DNA of 64,000 bases from Gammaproteobacteria bacterium (GCA_030429735.1 JAUIET010000001.1:124001-188000), one strand, 5' to 3'. Positions 1 to 8,334 are shown, counted from the first letter of the stretch. Numbers and translations are program-made. The notes: a model not told the origin generated them from the letters alone.

Positions 1-11
1 CGGCGAAGGAT

Positions 12-1268
12 TCAGGTGTCATCGTTTAACGAAGCTCGCAACTTGGCCAGCTGCTCCCGGCCATAGGCCTGGGAACGTTCTCGTTCCTCAGCAGTTTTGG
101 CTTTTTGGGCTTCGTCCTCGGGTGGCGGCGCGTGATGTGCCCGCGCCTGCCTGGCTTCAACCACTTTGATGCCAAGATTAGGCACGAACTCGCCTTGTTG
201 CGCGGCCTTACACAGAGAGTGTAAAAACCGCAACTCGTCGTAAACCGGTTTCATCCCTTTTTGCTCGGACGCTAGTCGACCCTGGAGCTCATCGAGCACC
301 AGCTGACGATCATCAGGGTCGATCATCGCAAGATACCGATCCGCCAGGTGTTTCTGATTCTCTGACAGTCGCGGTGGATAAATCAGCGCTTGATCCGACG
401 GCGGGGATATGGGTTGATCGGTTTCTGAAAATCCTTTTCTCTCATTGTTCGTATTTGGTGTAGTGGTTGTTGTAGTTGTTTTTTTATAATCACTACTACA
501 ACGACTACCGTAGTGTTCTTGTGCCTCCACCTTTGAATTTTGGTGCTGGTCAGATTGCTCAGATATTCTTGCTCCTGACGGCTTATTCAGCTGATCGAGG
601 CTGGCGGCATGAAATGTGAAATAGCGACCTTGTTGGTCGTGGTTTCCGCGGCTATCTGAGAGTTGCTGATTGGCCTGCAAGCGACGCTCAATGGCTGACT
701 CCTGCCGGCCGAGGTATTCTCCTTGCTGAATATCTCTATCCAGGCTCTCTAACACTGCCTCGGCCACTCGGCGAACACGCGCATGGTGGTGCTCCTGGGA
801 TTGTGTGACGAAGGCCATGTAGGCCTCATCCAGGTACAGGGCATCCGCCAGCGGTAAAGGCTCATCATGGAGGGTGTAGACATTACCGGTGAAGCGACCG
901 CTCTTCTGACGCACTTTGGCGCACAAGGTCAACCAACGCGTAAGGCGCAGGATCGCTATGGCGCGGGAGACCGTAGATGTGGAAGAAACGTTGGTTTTTC
1001 TGGCAATGGTGTCGTAATCAGGAAAGGCCGTTCGCCCACCGGTCTCCCGCGCATGTAGCATGATGACCATCCATACCAGCTTGTCGACCGGCTCCAGTAC
1101 CGGATCCTGGATGACCATGGCGGGCACCGCCTGATGCCAGTTACCCACAAACAACATGGCATCCGGCGACGATTGATCACTTTGCGTCTGAACTTTGGCA
1201 ATGGTCGCCTTGATTAGTGCATCGAGCGCAACGGTTTCTGGACGCAATCTGTCCTCATCATGGGCCAT
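12..1268 (-). CDS. STY4528-family ICE replication-associated protein
   Basis: About 418 residues, similar in size and order of neighbours to the STY4528-type proteins found after parB and DUF2857 in SPI-7/PFGI-1 class integrating conjugative elements. These are described as island replication proteins without a defined biochemistry. The N-terminal third (about residues 50-150) contains a winged-helix-like stretch (KLVWMVIML...FPDYDTIARKT...STVSRAIAILRLTRWL), which fits a DNA-binding replication initiator. The middle is low complexity, with a run of threonines (KKTTTTTTTPNTNN), and the C-terminus is charged. I place the start at the ATG overlapping the DUF2857 stop region (1268) rather than further upstream, because the tight overlap indicates translational coupling. 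It is the last gene seen of a leftward operon; the rest of the element presumably continues beyond position 1. Family assignment is from recognition, function is inference. Confidence 0.72.
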   Translation of the reverse strand: MAHDEDRLRPETVALDALIKATIAKVQTQSDQSSPDAMLFVGNWHQAVPAMVIQDPVLEPVDKLVWMVIMLHARETGGRTAFPDYDTIARKTNVSSTSTVSRAIAILRLTRWLTLCAKVRQKSGRFTGNVYTLHDEPLPLADALYLDEAYMAFVTQSQEHHHARVRRVAEAVLESLDRDIQQGEYLGRQESAIERRLQANQQLSDSRGNHDQQGRYFTFHAASLDQLNKPSGARISEQSDQHQNSKVEAQEHYGSRCSSDYKKTTTTTTTPNTNNERKGFSETDQPISPPSDQALIYPPRLSENQKHLADRYLAMIDPDDRQLVLDELQGRLASEQKGMKPVYDELRFLHSLCKAAQQGEFVPNLGIKVVEARQARAHHAPPPEDEAQKAKTAEERERSQAYGREQLAKLRASLNDDT

Positions 1269-1860
1269 TCTCGGCAACCCGCTCGGCCGGTATGCAGCCG
1301 ATGCTTTCACCGTACGTTTCCCAACGCTGCACAAGCGCCCATAGCGATCGCAGTCCGATACCCGTTTGTCGCTGCAGCTCGAGATAGTCCGTAGCGGCCA
1401 AGGCGTTTTTGTCTTCTGCAGTCAGGCGTTCTTGCCAGGCATACCAGAGCCTGTGAGTATCCGCTTCGTCCAGCTCGGGCGGCCTACCCACGGCAGGCGC
1501 CAGCGTCAACAATCGGCGCCAGCGGGTGTATTCCCGCGAACTCAAACCGAACAGCTGTTGCATCATCTCCAAAGGCGCGTCGGCAACCAGCAATTCACGC
1601 TGCAGATCTTCGGATTCTCGCTGATGCTGCAGGTGTTCCAGCATCGGCCAGAAGACATCCCGATTAAGACCGATCTGCAGGCAATGCACCCGCAGCGTGT
1701 CGACTCGATAGAGATCAGCCAGGCTCATTGCTTTCAGGGCATCCAGCTCTTTGGGGCCAAAATTCATCGCCCGTAGCGCCTGCTGGTCCCCCTCCGCCAG
1801 ACATCGCATGGCATATAACAGAACGGCGGTGGTGAGATCCGCCTCTTTATTGGACGACAT
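1258..1860 (-). CDS. DUF2857-family ICE protein
   Basis: A 200-residue protein between parB and the STY4528-type gene, the position normally held by DUF2857 proteins in PFGI-1/SPI-7 type elements. Its molecular role is unknown. The sequence is helical and rich in Leu, Arg and Glu, with a segment FGLSSREYTRWRRLLTL followed by GRPPEL that resembles the helix-turn-helix-like core seen in this family. I chose the internal ATG (MSSNKEAD) at 1860, because it overlaps the parB stop by a few bases and gives a family-typical length; a longer reading to 1935 would run deep into parB. Both ends overlap neighbours, so the four leftward genes probably form one transcript. Confidence 0.7.
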   Translation of the reverse strand: MSSNKEADLTTAVLLYAMRCLAEGDQQALRAMNFGPKELDALKAMSLADLYRVDTLRVHCLQIGLNRDVFWPMLEHLQHQRESEDLQRELLVADAPLEMMQQLFGLSSREYTRWRRLLTLAPAVGRPPELDEADTHRLWYAWQERLTAEDKNALAATDYLELQRQTGIGLRSLWALVQRWETYGESIGCIPAERVAENGP

Positions 1861-3367
1861 CGCCCTCACCCTGGTCGGATACCCACAACTCGATGCCACG
1901 GTCGTAGGCCAGTCGTTTGATAGCGCGGTAAGCATCCATTAGTTGCAGTAAATGCAGCCACTCCGGCGGGTTTAGCTGTTGCCAGAGCTGACTGCTCAGA
2001 TGACCGGGATCTGGTGTCCAGACGCTATTGAACAGCAATCCGGCATCATGGGATGCCAGTGCCTGGTGCAGCATGGAGGCCTCATCAAGATACGCCAGGA
2101 CACTATCAACCGGTGCCATGGTCAACTCTGAACTCGCCGCCAACTGCCACCACAACGCAGATACCAGCGCCAGCATGTCCGCATCGAGCGTCTCGGTCAG
2201 ATCCTGGGGTGGGACACCGATCAGCAGGAAACCCAGACCCTGATCCGGGAGTTGTATAACGATCTCCCGTAATCCATGGGCTGCCGCCAGCGCTGAGGCA
2301 CAGTCCCACAGCTGAATGCGCAAAGCATCCACTTCCGTGCGATTACTTACTGGATTGACGTTCGCCACTGAGCTCGCCACAGTCGTGGTATCCGCCTCCG
2401 CATCTCTACCATGGTTATTAGCCACCGGTGATGAACTTTCAGAAGGCAGATCATCGGAAATCGGCTTATCTGTGCACTGCGCCTTATCCGCTGGGGTTTC
2501 AGCTGCCATCCCACTATCCGGCCGCCCTTCCCCCGCGCGGGAAGGGTTGTCGGTAAAGTCGAATGGCCGGCCTGCCAGGTGGGCCTCCATCTCCAGATGA
2601 ATCACCTGACGATGCTGTTCGGACTCCGCGGCAATCTCATTTTCCAATGCATCACGCAACGGCTGGATATCCCACTCGGGGCCGTCATGACGGCGGCATA
2701 ACTCAGCAAACACGTTGTCGAAAACCGTATCGTCACCCAATTGGTGCCGAGCCCAGATCGCTTGGGCTGCACGTTCCAGGGCGCGGATCTTTTCAACCTG
2801 GGGCCGCCCTAACCCAGCTGCCAATGCTCTGGGCATCAATGGCCAGAGAATCTCAACGGCATACCCCATCTTTGAGATCATGCTGTGACTAAGGCCAAAT
2901 CCCCGCTCCCGGAATATTGCTTCCAGTCGACGCTGGGACAGGTTCTCTTCCGCCAGTTCTTGTTCCAGGAGGGACTTCGCTTCAAATACCGCCAAGGCTT
3001 TGTCGATGAAAGGTAAGCCCCCGCGCAATTCGTTCTCGCGCAGATGGGCAAACAGCAGGCTGGACTCCTGCGACCAGGGCTTGATGACGCAATCGATCCA
3101 GCGGAACCGTTCATCCCCTGTCTCTTCGAAGAGCTCCTGCAGTATCGTCAGCCGCGTATTGCCGCCACTGTGTAGCACGTAGTCCGAAGATCCCGGCTCC
3201 TGTGAAAGTACCAGCGGCTGGTCCAGGCCTTCAGCCTGGATCGACGCCTTGATGCGATCGTATTCCGGGTTCTGCTGGCGGCGGGGATTGCGGGAATAGT
3301 GATGGATGCAGGTGACATCCACGCGAGAGAGCTCATGGGTCGATGGCGACTTGTCATTCATCGTCAT
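1847..3367 (-). CDS. parB: ParB-family partition protein of an integrating conjugative element
   Basis: 506 residues. An N-terminal ParB/Srx-like fold covers about residues 15-110, with VDVTCIHHYSRNPRRQQNPEY, then SIQAEGLDQPLVLS and the nucleotide-pocket-like HSGGNTRLTILQEL. A helical segment follows with FGLSHSMISKMGYAVEIL, a helix-turn-helix candidate. The C-terminal half is less conserved and contains a Ser/Asp-rich linker. This matches the long ParB proteins of PFGI-1 class elements, which help maintain the excised circle. Unusually, no parA or dnaB gene lies upstream: a cro-like repressor gene overlaps its start (stop at 3354). Partitioning would therefore need a ParA from elsewhere, or this protein has a different regulatory use. 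First ATG at 3367, with a second ATG two codons later. Confidence 0.78.
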   Translation of the reverse strand: MTMNDKSPSTHELSRVDVTCIHHYSRNPRRQQNPEYDRIKASIQAEGLDQPLVLSQEPGSSDYVLHSGGNTRLTILQELFEETGDERFRWIDCVIKPWSQESSLLFAHLRENELRGGLPFIDKALAVFEAKSLLEQELAEENLSQRRLEAIFRERGFGLSHSMISKMGYAVEILWPLMPRALAAGLGRPQVEKIRALERAAQAIWARHQLGDDTVFDNVFAELCRRHDGPEWDIQPLRDALENEIAAESEQHRQVIHLEMEAHLAGRPFDFTDNPSRAGEGRPDSGMAAETPADKAQCTDKPISDDLPSESSSPVANNHGRDAEADTTTVASSVANVNPVSNRTEVDALRIQLWDCASALAAAHGLREIVIQLPDQGLGFLLIGVPPQDLTETLDADMLALVSALWWQLAASSELTMAPVDSVLAYLDEASMLHQALASHDAGLLFNSVWTPDPGHLSSQLWQQLNPPEWLHLLQLMDAYRAIKRLAYDRGIELWVSDQGEGDVVQ

Positions 3368-3644
3368 TGCCCACCTCGGCCTCTTCTACTTCAGAGACAC
3401 CGTCAACGTCGTAGAAAATTTCAGGGTGTCTCACCATGCTCGCCCGCGGCACGGGCTTCAGCCGCCCGTCAGAGTGATCCGCCACGATGCGGGTATATCG
3501 CTCAATTTGCATCGCCATCAGCGGGCTGGCATATCGGTGTTGGCCGGCAATCTGATACAAATAGGAAACCGAGTCGTTGCACGCTACAGCAACTTCCGCC
3601 CGCTCCCTTTTGGTTGCCATCTTTAAGAAATACTTTAGCTCCAT
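3354..3644 (-). CDS. Cro/YdaS-like antirepressor or repressor
   Basis: A 96-residue DNA-binding protein whose opening (MELKYFLKMATKRERAEVAV, then SVSYLYQIAGQHRYASPLMA) is typical of YdaS/Cro-type phage regulators: a lambda-repressor-like helix-turn-helix at about residues 10-50. It is divergent from the CI-like gene across about 90 bases full of ATTAGC/GCTAAT half-sites, the layout of a lysogeny switch. I prefer the ATG at 3644 because homologues start with a short Met-x-Leu-Lys segment; an upstream ATG at 3662 is possible. It is the first gene of the operon with parB, so it probably controls element replication or partition as well as itself. Confidence 0.72.
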   Translation of the reverse strand: MELKYFLKMATKRERAEVAVACNDSVSYLYQIAGQHRYASPLMAMQIERYTRIVADHSDGRLKPVPRASMVRHPEIFYDVDGVSEVEEAEVGNDDE

Positions 3645-3654
3645 GCAAACCAAC

Positions 3655-3728
3655 ATTAGCACTGTGCATATTAGCCCACAAGATTTAGTGCTAATTAAAT
3701 GTTTATCATTGTGCTAAATTCTGCTAAA
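3655..3728. promoter_or_regulatory. Divergent cro/cI operator region
   Basis: The divergent spacer holds five copies of a hexamer or its complement: ATTAGC at 3655-3660 and 3670-3675, GCTAAT at 3690-3695, and the variant GCTAAA at 3713-3718 and 3723-3728. The same hexamer forms a perfect dyad upstream of the excisionase gene. By analogy with phage switches, these are candidate binding sites for the CI-like and/or Cro-like proteins. Confidence 0.55.
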
Positions 3729-3736
3729 CTACATAT

Positions 3737-4405
3737 ATGACAAGAAAGCATATTCCGATACGGCTCAAGAATCTTGAGATCCTCATTCGTGAAGCTGGTT
3801 CGGCGGCGAGCTTGGCCCGTGCTGCGGGCACCAATAGCTCCTACCTCAGCCAGGTTCGAAATCAGCTGCCTACCAAGAAAGGAACACCACGAGGCATCGG
3901 GGATGACCTGGCCGCCAAACTAGAGACGGCCATGAACAAACCTCATGGCTGGATGGACGAAGATCACGAAAATGAAGAGAGCATCGCTCTGGAGCGCGAT
4001 GGCCCCAGTCGCGGCAATCACCATCCGTTAATCGCGTGGGACGAGGTCGGAAAAGGGCAAGAAATCTCCGAGGATAAGCCGCCCCCTTACAATACCCAGC
4101 TCCTCATCTGCCCGGTCAAATGTAGTGAAGAAACGTTCGTTCTGCGCGTGCGTGGCGCCAGCATGGAGCCCAAGTTCCGAGAAGGGGAATTGATTTTCGT
4201 CGATCCTAATATCGCACCCGATCACGGCAAATACGTGGTGGTTCATTTCGAAAGCTCCAATGAAGCCACTTTTAAACAGCTGATAATCGAAGAAGGCAGA
4301 CGCTACCTGAAGGCTCTCAATCCCGACTGGCCGAACCGCATTATCGAGATGGATGAAGAAGCGAATATTTGCGGTGTCATCGTGTTCAAAGGCGAAGTGG
4401 TGTGA
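3737..4405 (+). CDS. LexA/CI-like S24 repressor
   Basis: 222 residues. The N-terminal helix-turn-helix (about 10-60: IREAGSAASLARAAGTNSSYLSQVRN) is followed by a linker and a C-terminal S24/LexA peptidase-like domain (about 95-220). That domain has the Ser-region motif RVRGASMEPKF, where Ser is the presumed nucleophile, and the later KYVVVHF...FKQLI segment that normally carries the catalytic Lys. Such repressors cleave themselves when RecA filaments form, so this gene would tie element excision to DNA damage. It is divergent from the cro-like gene and lies just upstream of alpA, xis and int. The presumed cleavage site (often Ala-Gly) is not obvious in the linker, so autocleavage is likely but not certain. 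Confidence 0.85.
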   Translation: MTRKHIPIRLKNLEILIREAGSAASLARAAGTNSSYLSQVRNQLPTKKGTPRGIGDDLAAKLETAMNKPHGWMDEDHENEESIALERDGPSRGNHHPLIAWDEVGKGQEISEDKPPPYNTQLLICPVKCSEETFVLRVRGASMEPKFREGELIFVDPNIAPDHGKYVVVHFESSNEATFKQLIIEEGRRYLKALNPDWPNRIIEMDEEANICGVIVFKGEVV

Positions 4406-4435
4406 GCTCAATTCATCCCGCAAGAGGGAGCGCCT

Positions 4436-4669
4436 ATGATCAAAGATACCCGGCAAGCAACTACCCTTATCAACCGCAAGACATTATTGGCGATGATTCC
4501 GCTGGCGGATCGAACCATCTACAACATGGAAAAACGGGGGGACTTTCCGCTCCGTATCGTTCTGACGAGTCGCAATGTTGCCTGGGATCTGGCAGAAGTC
4601 GAGCAATGGATCGAGGCACGTAAGCAGTCGTCTGCCCAGGCTTGTAAACCTGGCTTACCGATGCGATGA
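4436..4669 (+). CDS. alpA: AlpA-family transcriptional regulator
   Basis: A 77-residue winged-helix protein of the AlpA/MerR-like family. INRKTLLAMIPLADRTIYNMEKRGDFP is the usual helix-turn-helix with the 'recognise and be warned' R-x-G-x-F-P signature, followed by VAWDLAEVEQWIEARK. AlpA proteins activate the excision genes of P4-like and conjugative elements, or act directly as excisionases. A clear ribosome binding site (AAGAGGGAG) precedes the ATG. It lies between the CI-like repressor and the excisionase, consistent with an excision-control role. Confidence 0.85.
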   Translation: MIKDTRQATTLINRKTLLAMIPLADRTIYNMEKRGDFPLRIVLTSRNVAWDLAEVEQWIEARKQSSAQACKPGLPMR

Positions 4670-4756
4670 GCCGCCCAGTTTCAGACTGGTTACCTGTGCG
4701 GCCAAGCAGCCATTTAGCTCCCTGATAAAAAGATAGCCAGCCTTCGCCCTTGAAGT

Positions 4757-4819
4757 TATAATTAGCTCAGTGCTAATGTTTTGATCATCCAGACCAGGCT
4801 GGCCAAAGCTTCACCATTA
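4757..4819 (+). promoter_or_regulatory. Repressor-controlled promoter of xis/int
   Basis: The 200-base gap between alpA and the excisionase gene contains a consensus-like -10 box TATAAT at 4757-4762. It runs directly into a perfect dyad, ATTAGC-N5-GCTAAT (4761-4777), the same half-site seen in the cro/cI spacer; another ATTAGC lies near 4814. A repressor bound there would block the promoter. No convincing -35 box was found, so the promoter may need an activator such as AlpA. Confidence 0.5.
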
Positions 4820-4870
4820 GCACAACGGGAAGATGGCCCCGGGTCGTAAACGACCATAGGGACCCGAATC

Positions 4871-5062
4871 ATGAAATGGGTAAAGCTACCCAAGTATTGC
4901 GAATTGAGCGGTGACACCGCCAACGCGGTTCATGCCCGCCGCAAAAAAGGGCTTTGGTTGGATGGCGTTCATTGCCAGGTGAGGAATCACACGTTGTGGA
5001 TCAATGTCGAGGCAGTTGAGAAATGGGTAGAGAACGGTCTGTTAAGCTCGCGCAAGGCGTAA
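4871..5062 (+). CDS. Excisionase-like protein
   Basis: 63 residues. It resembles the small winged-helix excisionases that sit directly before tyrosine integrases: WVKLPKYCELSGDTANAVHARRK, then WLDGVHC...LWINVEAVEKWVE. Its 3' end overlaps the integrase start (5023), so the two are probably translated together. Excisionases bend att-site DNA and bias the integrase toward excision. Confidence 0.78.
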   Translation: MKWVKLPKYCELSGDTANAVHARRKKGLWLDGVHCQVRNHTLWINVEAVEKWVENGLLSSRKA

Positions 5063-6264
5063 GGGTACGCACCTACGCCAGTGGCACGCAGACTATCGAG
5101 ATACAATTTCAGTATCGCGGTGTGCAATGCAAGGAAACCCTGTCCTCGCTGGATCCATCCAAGAAAGGCGATCAGCGCTACGCCATCAACCTGAAGGCCG
5201 AAGTGGAAGGCGCCATAGAGCGGCAGACCTTTCAATACGAAGCATTCTTTCCTGAGTCCAAACGCGCTCGGCTGTTCGGGCACGCCAACTCCCAAATCAC
5301 GATCCGAGAGCTGATTGAAGAGTGGCTTCAGGACATCGAGCGTACGCATCCACACAGTACCTACCGGTGTTACCGGAAAAGCTGCCAGGCCCACTTGTTT
5401 CCGAAATTTGGCGATATCCGTGCGCGGGATCTAACGCCGCATCATATTCGCGCCTGGATTCGGGAGCGCAGCGGGACGCTGAAAAGCATCCGCAATGACT
5501 TGACCCCACTGCGCGCGGTTCTGGATCGGGCGCTGAACGATGACATCATCGACCGCAATCCGCTGGACAAAATAAAGGTCAGCAAACTGGTAGATAGAAA
5601 CCAGGCCAAGACCGATTACGAGGTTGATCCCTTTACGACCCGAGAAATCGACAAGGTGCTGCAAAGCGCCCTCATCTACGATCCCCGCATTCGGAATCTA
5701 CTCAAGTTTGCGTTCTTCACCGGTCTGAGAACGTCAGAGTTGTTTGGCCTGCAATGGGGTGATGTCGACTGGCATCAACGTGAAGTGCATATTCAACGGG
5801 CGGTGGTCGAGCGCAAATTAAAGGAAACCAAGACGCGAGCCAGCAACCGGAAGGTTCTTCTGCTCCCTTCCGCTTATGAGGCCCTGAAACACCAGAAACA
5901 ATTCAGCTTTGTCGGCAGCGATTACATTTTTGTCCGACCGGACGACAAAGGTCCGTTCATTGATTATGAACATTTGGAACGACCCTGGAAGCATGTGCTG
6001 AAAACGGCCAAGGTCCGTTATCGCAATCCGTACCAGACCCGCCACACCTACGCGAGCCAGTTACTTTCGGGCGGTGAAAATCCCTTGTTCGTCGCGCAAC
6101 AGATGGGACACAAAACCACCGAGATGATCATGCGCCACTACGGGCGCTGGGTTGAGCAGGGTGATCAACCACAGCGGCACGTATTCGTGTCTGACTTCGG
6201 CCAGGGCGTCAGGGAGGCACGTCCAGCATATACGCACAATGATAGCTGCGCCTCTGCAGCATAA
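5023..6264 (+). CDS. int: Tyrosine recombinase/integrase of the conjugative element
   Basis: 413 residues. The N-terminal arm-binding domain (about 1-70, DUF3596-like, TIEIQFQYRGVQCKETL) is followed by a SAM-like core-binding domain (about 85-180) and the catalytic domain (about 205-385). Visible active-site elements are TGLRTSELFGLQWGD (first Arg), YQTRHTYAS (second Arg, with Tyr in place of the more usual His three residues before it), QQMGHKTTEM (His) and RHYGRW (nucleophile Tyr). It overlaps xis. The element's attachment site should lie nearby: either in the 170 bases downstream or, if hipBA travels with it, at the repeat end near 8158-8166. Confidence 0.9.
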   Translation: MGRERSVKLAQGVRVRTYASGTQTIEIQFQYRGVQCKETLSSLDPSKKGDQRYAINLKAEVEGAIERQTFQYEAFFPESKRARLFGHANSQITIRELIEEWLQDIERTHPHSTYRCYRKSCQAHLFPKFGDIRARDLTPHHIRAWIRERSGTLKSIRNDLTPLRAVLDRALNDDIIDRNPLDKIKVSKLVDRNQAKTDYEVDPFTTREIDKVLQSALIYDPRIRNLLKFAFFTGLRTSELFGLQWGDVDWHQREVHIQRAVVERKLKETKTRASNRKVLLLPSAYEALKHQKQFSFVGSDYIFVRPDDKGPFIDYEHLERPWKHVLKTAKVRYRNPYQTRHTYASQLLSGGENPLFVAQQMGHKTTEMIMRHYGRWVEQGDQPQRHVFVSDFGQGVREARPAYTHNDSCASAA

Positions 6265-6341
6265 GCCGTCTAAAGATCAGCCCCTCTGGCTGATTTACCC
6301 ACGCAGCGTCGACCCACCAATGGACCTACCCTTTTGGCACC

Positions 6342-6446
6342 TATAGTTACCATTTTCATGCTCTATGGTAAGCATTGTATTCACTCACTTGAAATGCTTG
6401 AAATGGACACTATAATTACCACTTTTAGAGATTATGGTATTCATTG
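6342..6446 (+). promoter_or_regulatory. hipB promoter with twin operators
   Basis: Two 36-base imperfect direct repeats, 6342-6377 and 6411-6446, each contain TTACC...GGTA inverted half-sites (TAGTTACC...ATGGTAAGCATTG and TAATTACC...ATGGTATTCATTG). Between and over them lies a near-consensus promoter: TTGAAA (6389-6394), a 16-base spacer, and TATAAT (6411-6416). The second repeat covers the -10 box, the start site and the hipB start codon. This fits autorepression by HipB or HipAB, as in known hip operons that use TATCC-N-GGATA-like dyads. Confidence 0.65.
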
Positions 6447-6775
6447 TGACCAGTGATAAATCAGCGAAAGGTCGATCCGCGGTCGTCTTTCCCAAGAATC
6501 GACGCCTTTTGGAACAGTTTGGCGAGAACATCAAACTGGCGTGTAAACGCAGGTGTTACACCCAGGTATTGATTTCCGAGCGCACCGGACTCAGCCGCCT
6601 CACCATTCGCAAGATCGAAAAGGGCGACCCCAGTGTGTCCATTGGCCATTACCTGGCCGTGCTAAGTGTGCTCGGGTTGGCGGAAGATTTCGCCAGAGTC
6701 GCTGCAGACGATGAGCTGGGTCGCAAGCTCCAGGACATCAAGCTGATGAGCAAGAAATCCGGAATACAGCCTTGA
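6434..6775 (+). CDS. hipB: HipB-like XRE antitoxin
   Basis: 113 residues. An XRE helix-turn-helix spans about residues 28-85 (FGENIKLACKRRCYTQVLIS, then GLSRLTIRKIEKGDPSVSIG). It is encoded 36 bases before hipA, so it is the likely antitoxin and autorepressor of the pair. The ATG at 6434 lies inside the second operator repeat; a GTG at 6446 is an alternative start. The basic N-terminal extension before the helix-turn-helix is longer than in Escherichia coli HipB (88 residues). Confidence 0.85.
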   Translation: MVFIVTSDKSAKGRSAVVFPKNRRLLEQFGENIKLACKRRCYTQVLISERTGLSRLTIRKIEKGDPSVSIGHYLAVLSVLGLAEDFARVAADDELGRKLQDIKLMSKKSGIQP

Positions 6776-6811
6776 GCCGTCATAAAAAGCCTTGAGCAGG
6801 GGCAAATAGCC

Positions 6812-8050
6812 ATGAGCACCGAAGTCTTCGTCTTTGCAGACTGGGAGGAGTTCCAGGAGCCGACCTTGGTTGGCACACTTCGGTCCTCCCCCGCGCGTCA
6901 AAAAGAGCATTTCAGCTTCAATTATGACACTGACTGGCTGCAGTCTCCTTATGCACAGCAAATCGATCCTGAGCTCAATCTCTATTCCGGCGAACAGCAC
7001 GGTGAAGACGATAAAAACTTCCGCGTGTTTCTGGATTCCTGCCCCGACCGCTGGGGTCGCCTGCTGATGAAACGGCGTGAAGCAATCCATGCCCGCCAGA
7101 AACAACGTCGTCCACGCGTGCTGTCCGAAATCGATTACCTGCTGGGCGTGCATGACCTGCACCGTGCCGGCGCGCTACGCTTCAAACGCGAAATGAATGG
7201 CCCTTTTCTCGACAACGATGAGCGCCTCGCGGCCCCGCCGCTCTCGTCAATGCGGGAGCTTGAGTACGCCGCCGGGCAAGTAGAAGAAAATGCCGATAGC
7301 GATGATCCCGACTATGTGAAGTGGCTGGCCATGCTGATGTCCCCGGGTTCTTCTCTCGGCGGTGCCAGGCCGAAGGCCAGCGTGACCGACGAAGAGGGTC
7401 ACCTGTGGATCGCCAAGTTTCCAAGCCGACAGGATGATTACGATATGGCCGCCTGGGAATACGTTGCATACCAGTTGGCGCTGGATGCAGGGGTCGTCAT
7501 GTCGGAGAGCCGGATCGAGCAGTTCGGCAGTCACCACCACACCTTCCTGACCAAACGCTTTGATCGCACGGCGGAGAGTCGCCTTCATTTCACCTCGGCG
7601 ATGACGCAGCTTGGCTATTACGACGGTGACTATGAAGCCAGTTACCTGGAGCTCGCTCAATTCCTGACCGAACACGGCGCCAACACCAAAGAAGATCTCG
7701 CGCAGTTGTGGCGCCGCATCGTGTTCTACATCGCCATATCCAATACCGATAATCATCTTCGCAACCACGGCTTCATCTACCATCAGGGAGGCTGGTTGCT
7801 ATCGCCAGCCTACGACATCAATCCGGTGACACCTGCCCATGGATTGCATCTCAATATCACCGACAGCGATAATCGGTTGGACTACGAATTGGCCATGGAC
7901 GTCATCGAATTTTTTCAGCTCGACCACGGGCAGGCTCTGAAAATCAAAGAAGAAGTGCTCGCCAGCGTCGGCAAGTGGAGGGCTCAAGCAAGCACCGTTG
8001 GACTCGGCAGGAGCGAGCAAAATCTGATGGAACCGGCATTCAATCTTTGA
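6812..8050 (+). CDS. hipA: HipA-family Ser/Thr kinase toxin
   Basis: 412 residues, close to the 440 of E. coli HipA. The N-terminal HipA subdomain covers about 1-110. The Gly-rich loop PGSSLGGARPK at about 180 is the phosphate loop with its regulatory serine. WIAKF supplies the ATP-binding Lys, ISNTDNHLRNHGF contains the catalytic Asp and metal-binding Asn, and LSPAYDINP holds the second metal-binding Asp. HipA kinases inactivate glutamyl-tRNA synthetase or other targets and slow growth; HipB counters them. The gene may stabilise the integrated element. Its last 56 codons plus flank are duplicated 34.7 kb away (42614-42900) as a decayed copy. Confidence 0.92.
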   Translation: MSTEVFVFADWEEFQEPTLVGTLRSSPARQKEHFSFNYDTDWLQSPYAQQIDPELNLYSGEQHGEDDKNFRVFLDSCPDRWGRLLMKRREAIHARQKQRRPRVLSEIDYLLGVHDLHRAGALRFKREMNGPFLDNDERLAAPPLSSMRELEYAAGQVEENADSDDPDYVKWLAMLMSPGSSLGGARPKASVTDEEGHLWIAKFPSRQDDYDMAAWEYVAYQLALDAGVVMSESRIEQFGSHHHTFLTKRFDRTAESRLHFTSAMTQLGYYDGDYEASYLELAQFLTEHGANTKEDLAQLWRRIVFYIAISNTDNHLRNHGFIYHQGGWLLSPAYDINPVTPAHGLHLNITDSDNRLDYELAMDVIEFFQLDHGQALKIKEEVLASVGKWRAQASTVGLGRSEQNLMEPAFNL

Positions 8051-8166
8051 GCCTGATTCTTGGTCATTTTCCTCCATAGAACGAACGTGGAAGGCAAATC
8101 TGAAGAATAGTGGTATCCATCTGATGTTTAAGAGGTTTATATAGACCCTAAAATAGCTCAAGTCCT
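7882..8166 (+). repeat. Left copy of 285-bp direct repeat (hipA 3' end plus flank)
   Basis: The last 169 bases of hipA and the 116 bases after it match 42614-42900 in the same orientation. The match is imperfect overall but includes a 39-base identical stretch (8008-8046 versus 42742-42780). It stops abruptly at TCAAGTCCT (8158-8166), a sequence that resembles a tRNA T-loop/T-stem and is also the end point of the right copy. This is the pattern left when islands insert at equivalent ends. Which copy is ancestral cannot be told from sequence alone. Confidence 0.8.
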
Positions 8167-8209
8167 GAGGATCAACATTAGCAACGCCCGTGGGTTGCAG
8201 GCCCTAATA

Positions 8210-8227
8210 AACCTTTTCGGCGGTTTG
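8210..8227 (+). repeat. Left 18-bp inverted repeat flanking the peptide cluster
   Basis: AACCTTTTCGGCGGTTTG here is found in exact inverted orientation at 42163-42180, just outside the binding-protein gene of the ABC importer. The two copies bracket 34.0 kb containing the whole biosynthetic and transport cluster and nothing else. The 284-base gap between hipA and the phosphopantetheinyl transferase gene contains the repeat end described above and this site; I see no gene in it. Confidence 0.7.
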
Positions 8228-8334
8228 TGCCAAGAAGACAATCATTTGAATCGCTCCCCAAATTGACCGTCAAAAACTGGATAAAATGTTTGTGTTCCCC
8301 TTCCCAGTCGATTGCTTGTCCCTTTAAAGGCAAA

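Noticed and set aside
8051-8334. Possible small gene between hipA and the PPTase
   Set aside because: The minus-strand frame at 7799-8161 is antisense to hipA and covers the duplicated flank; no coding signature.
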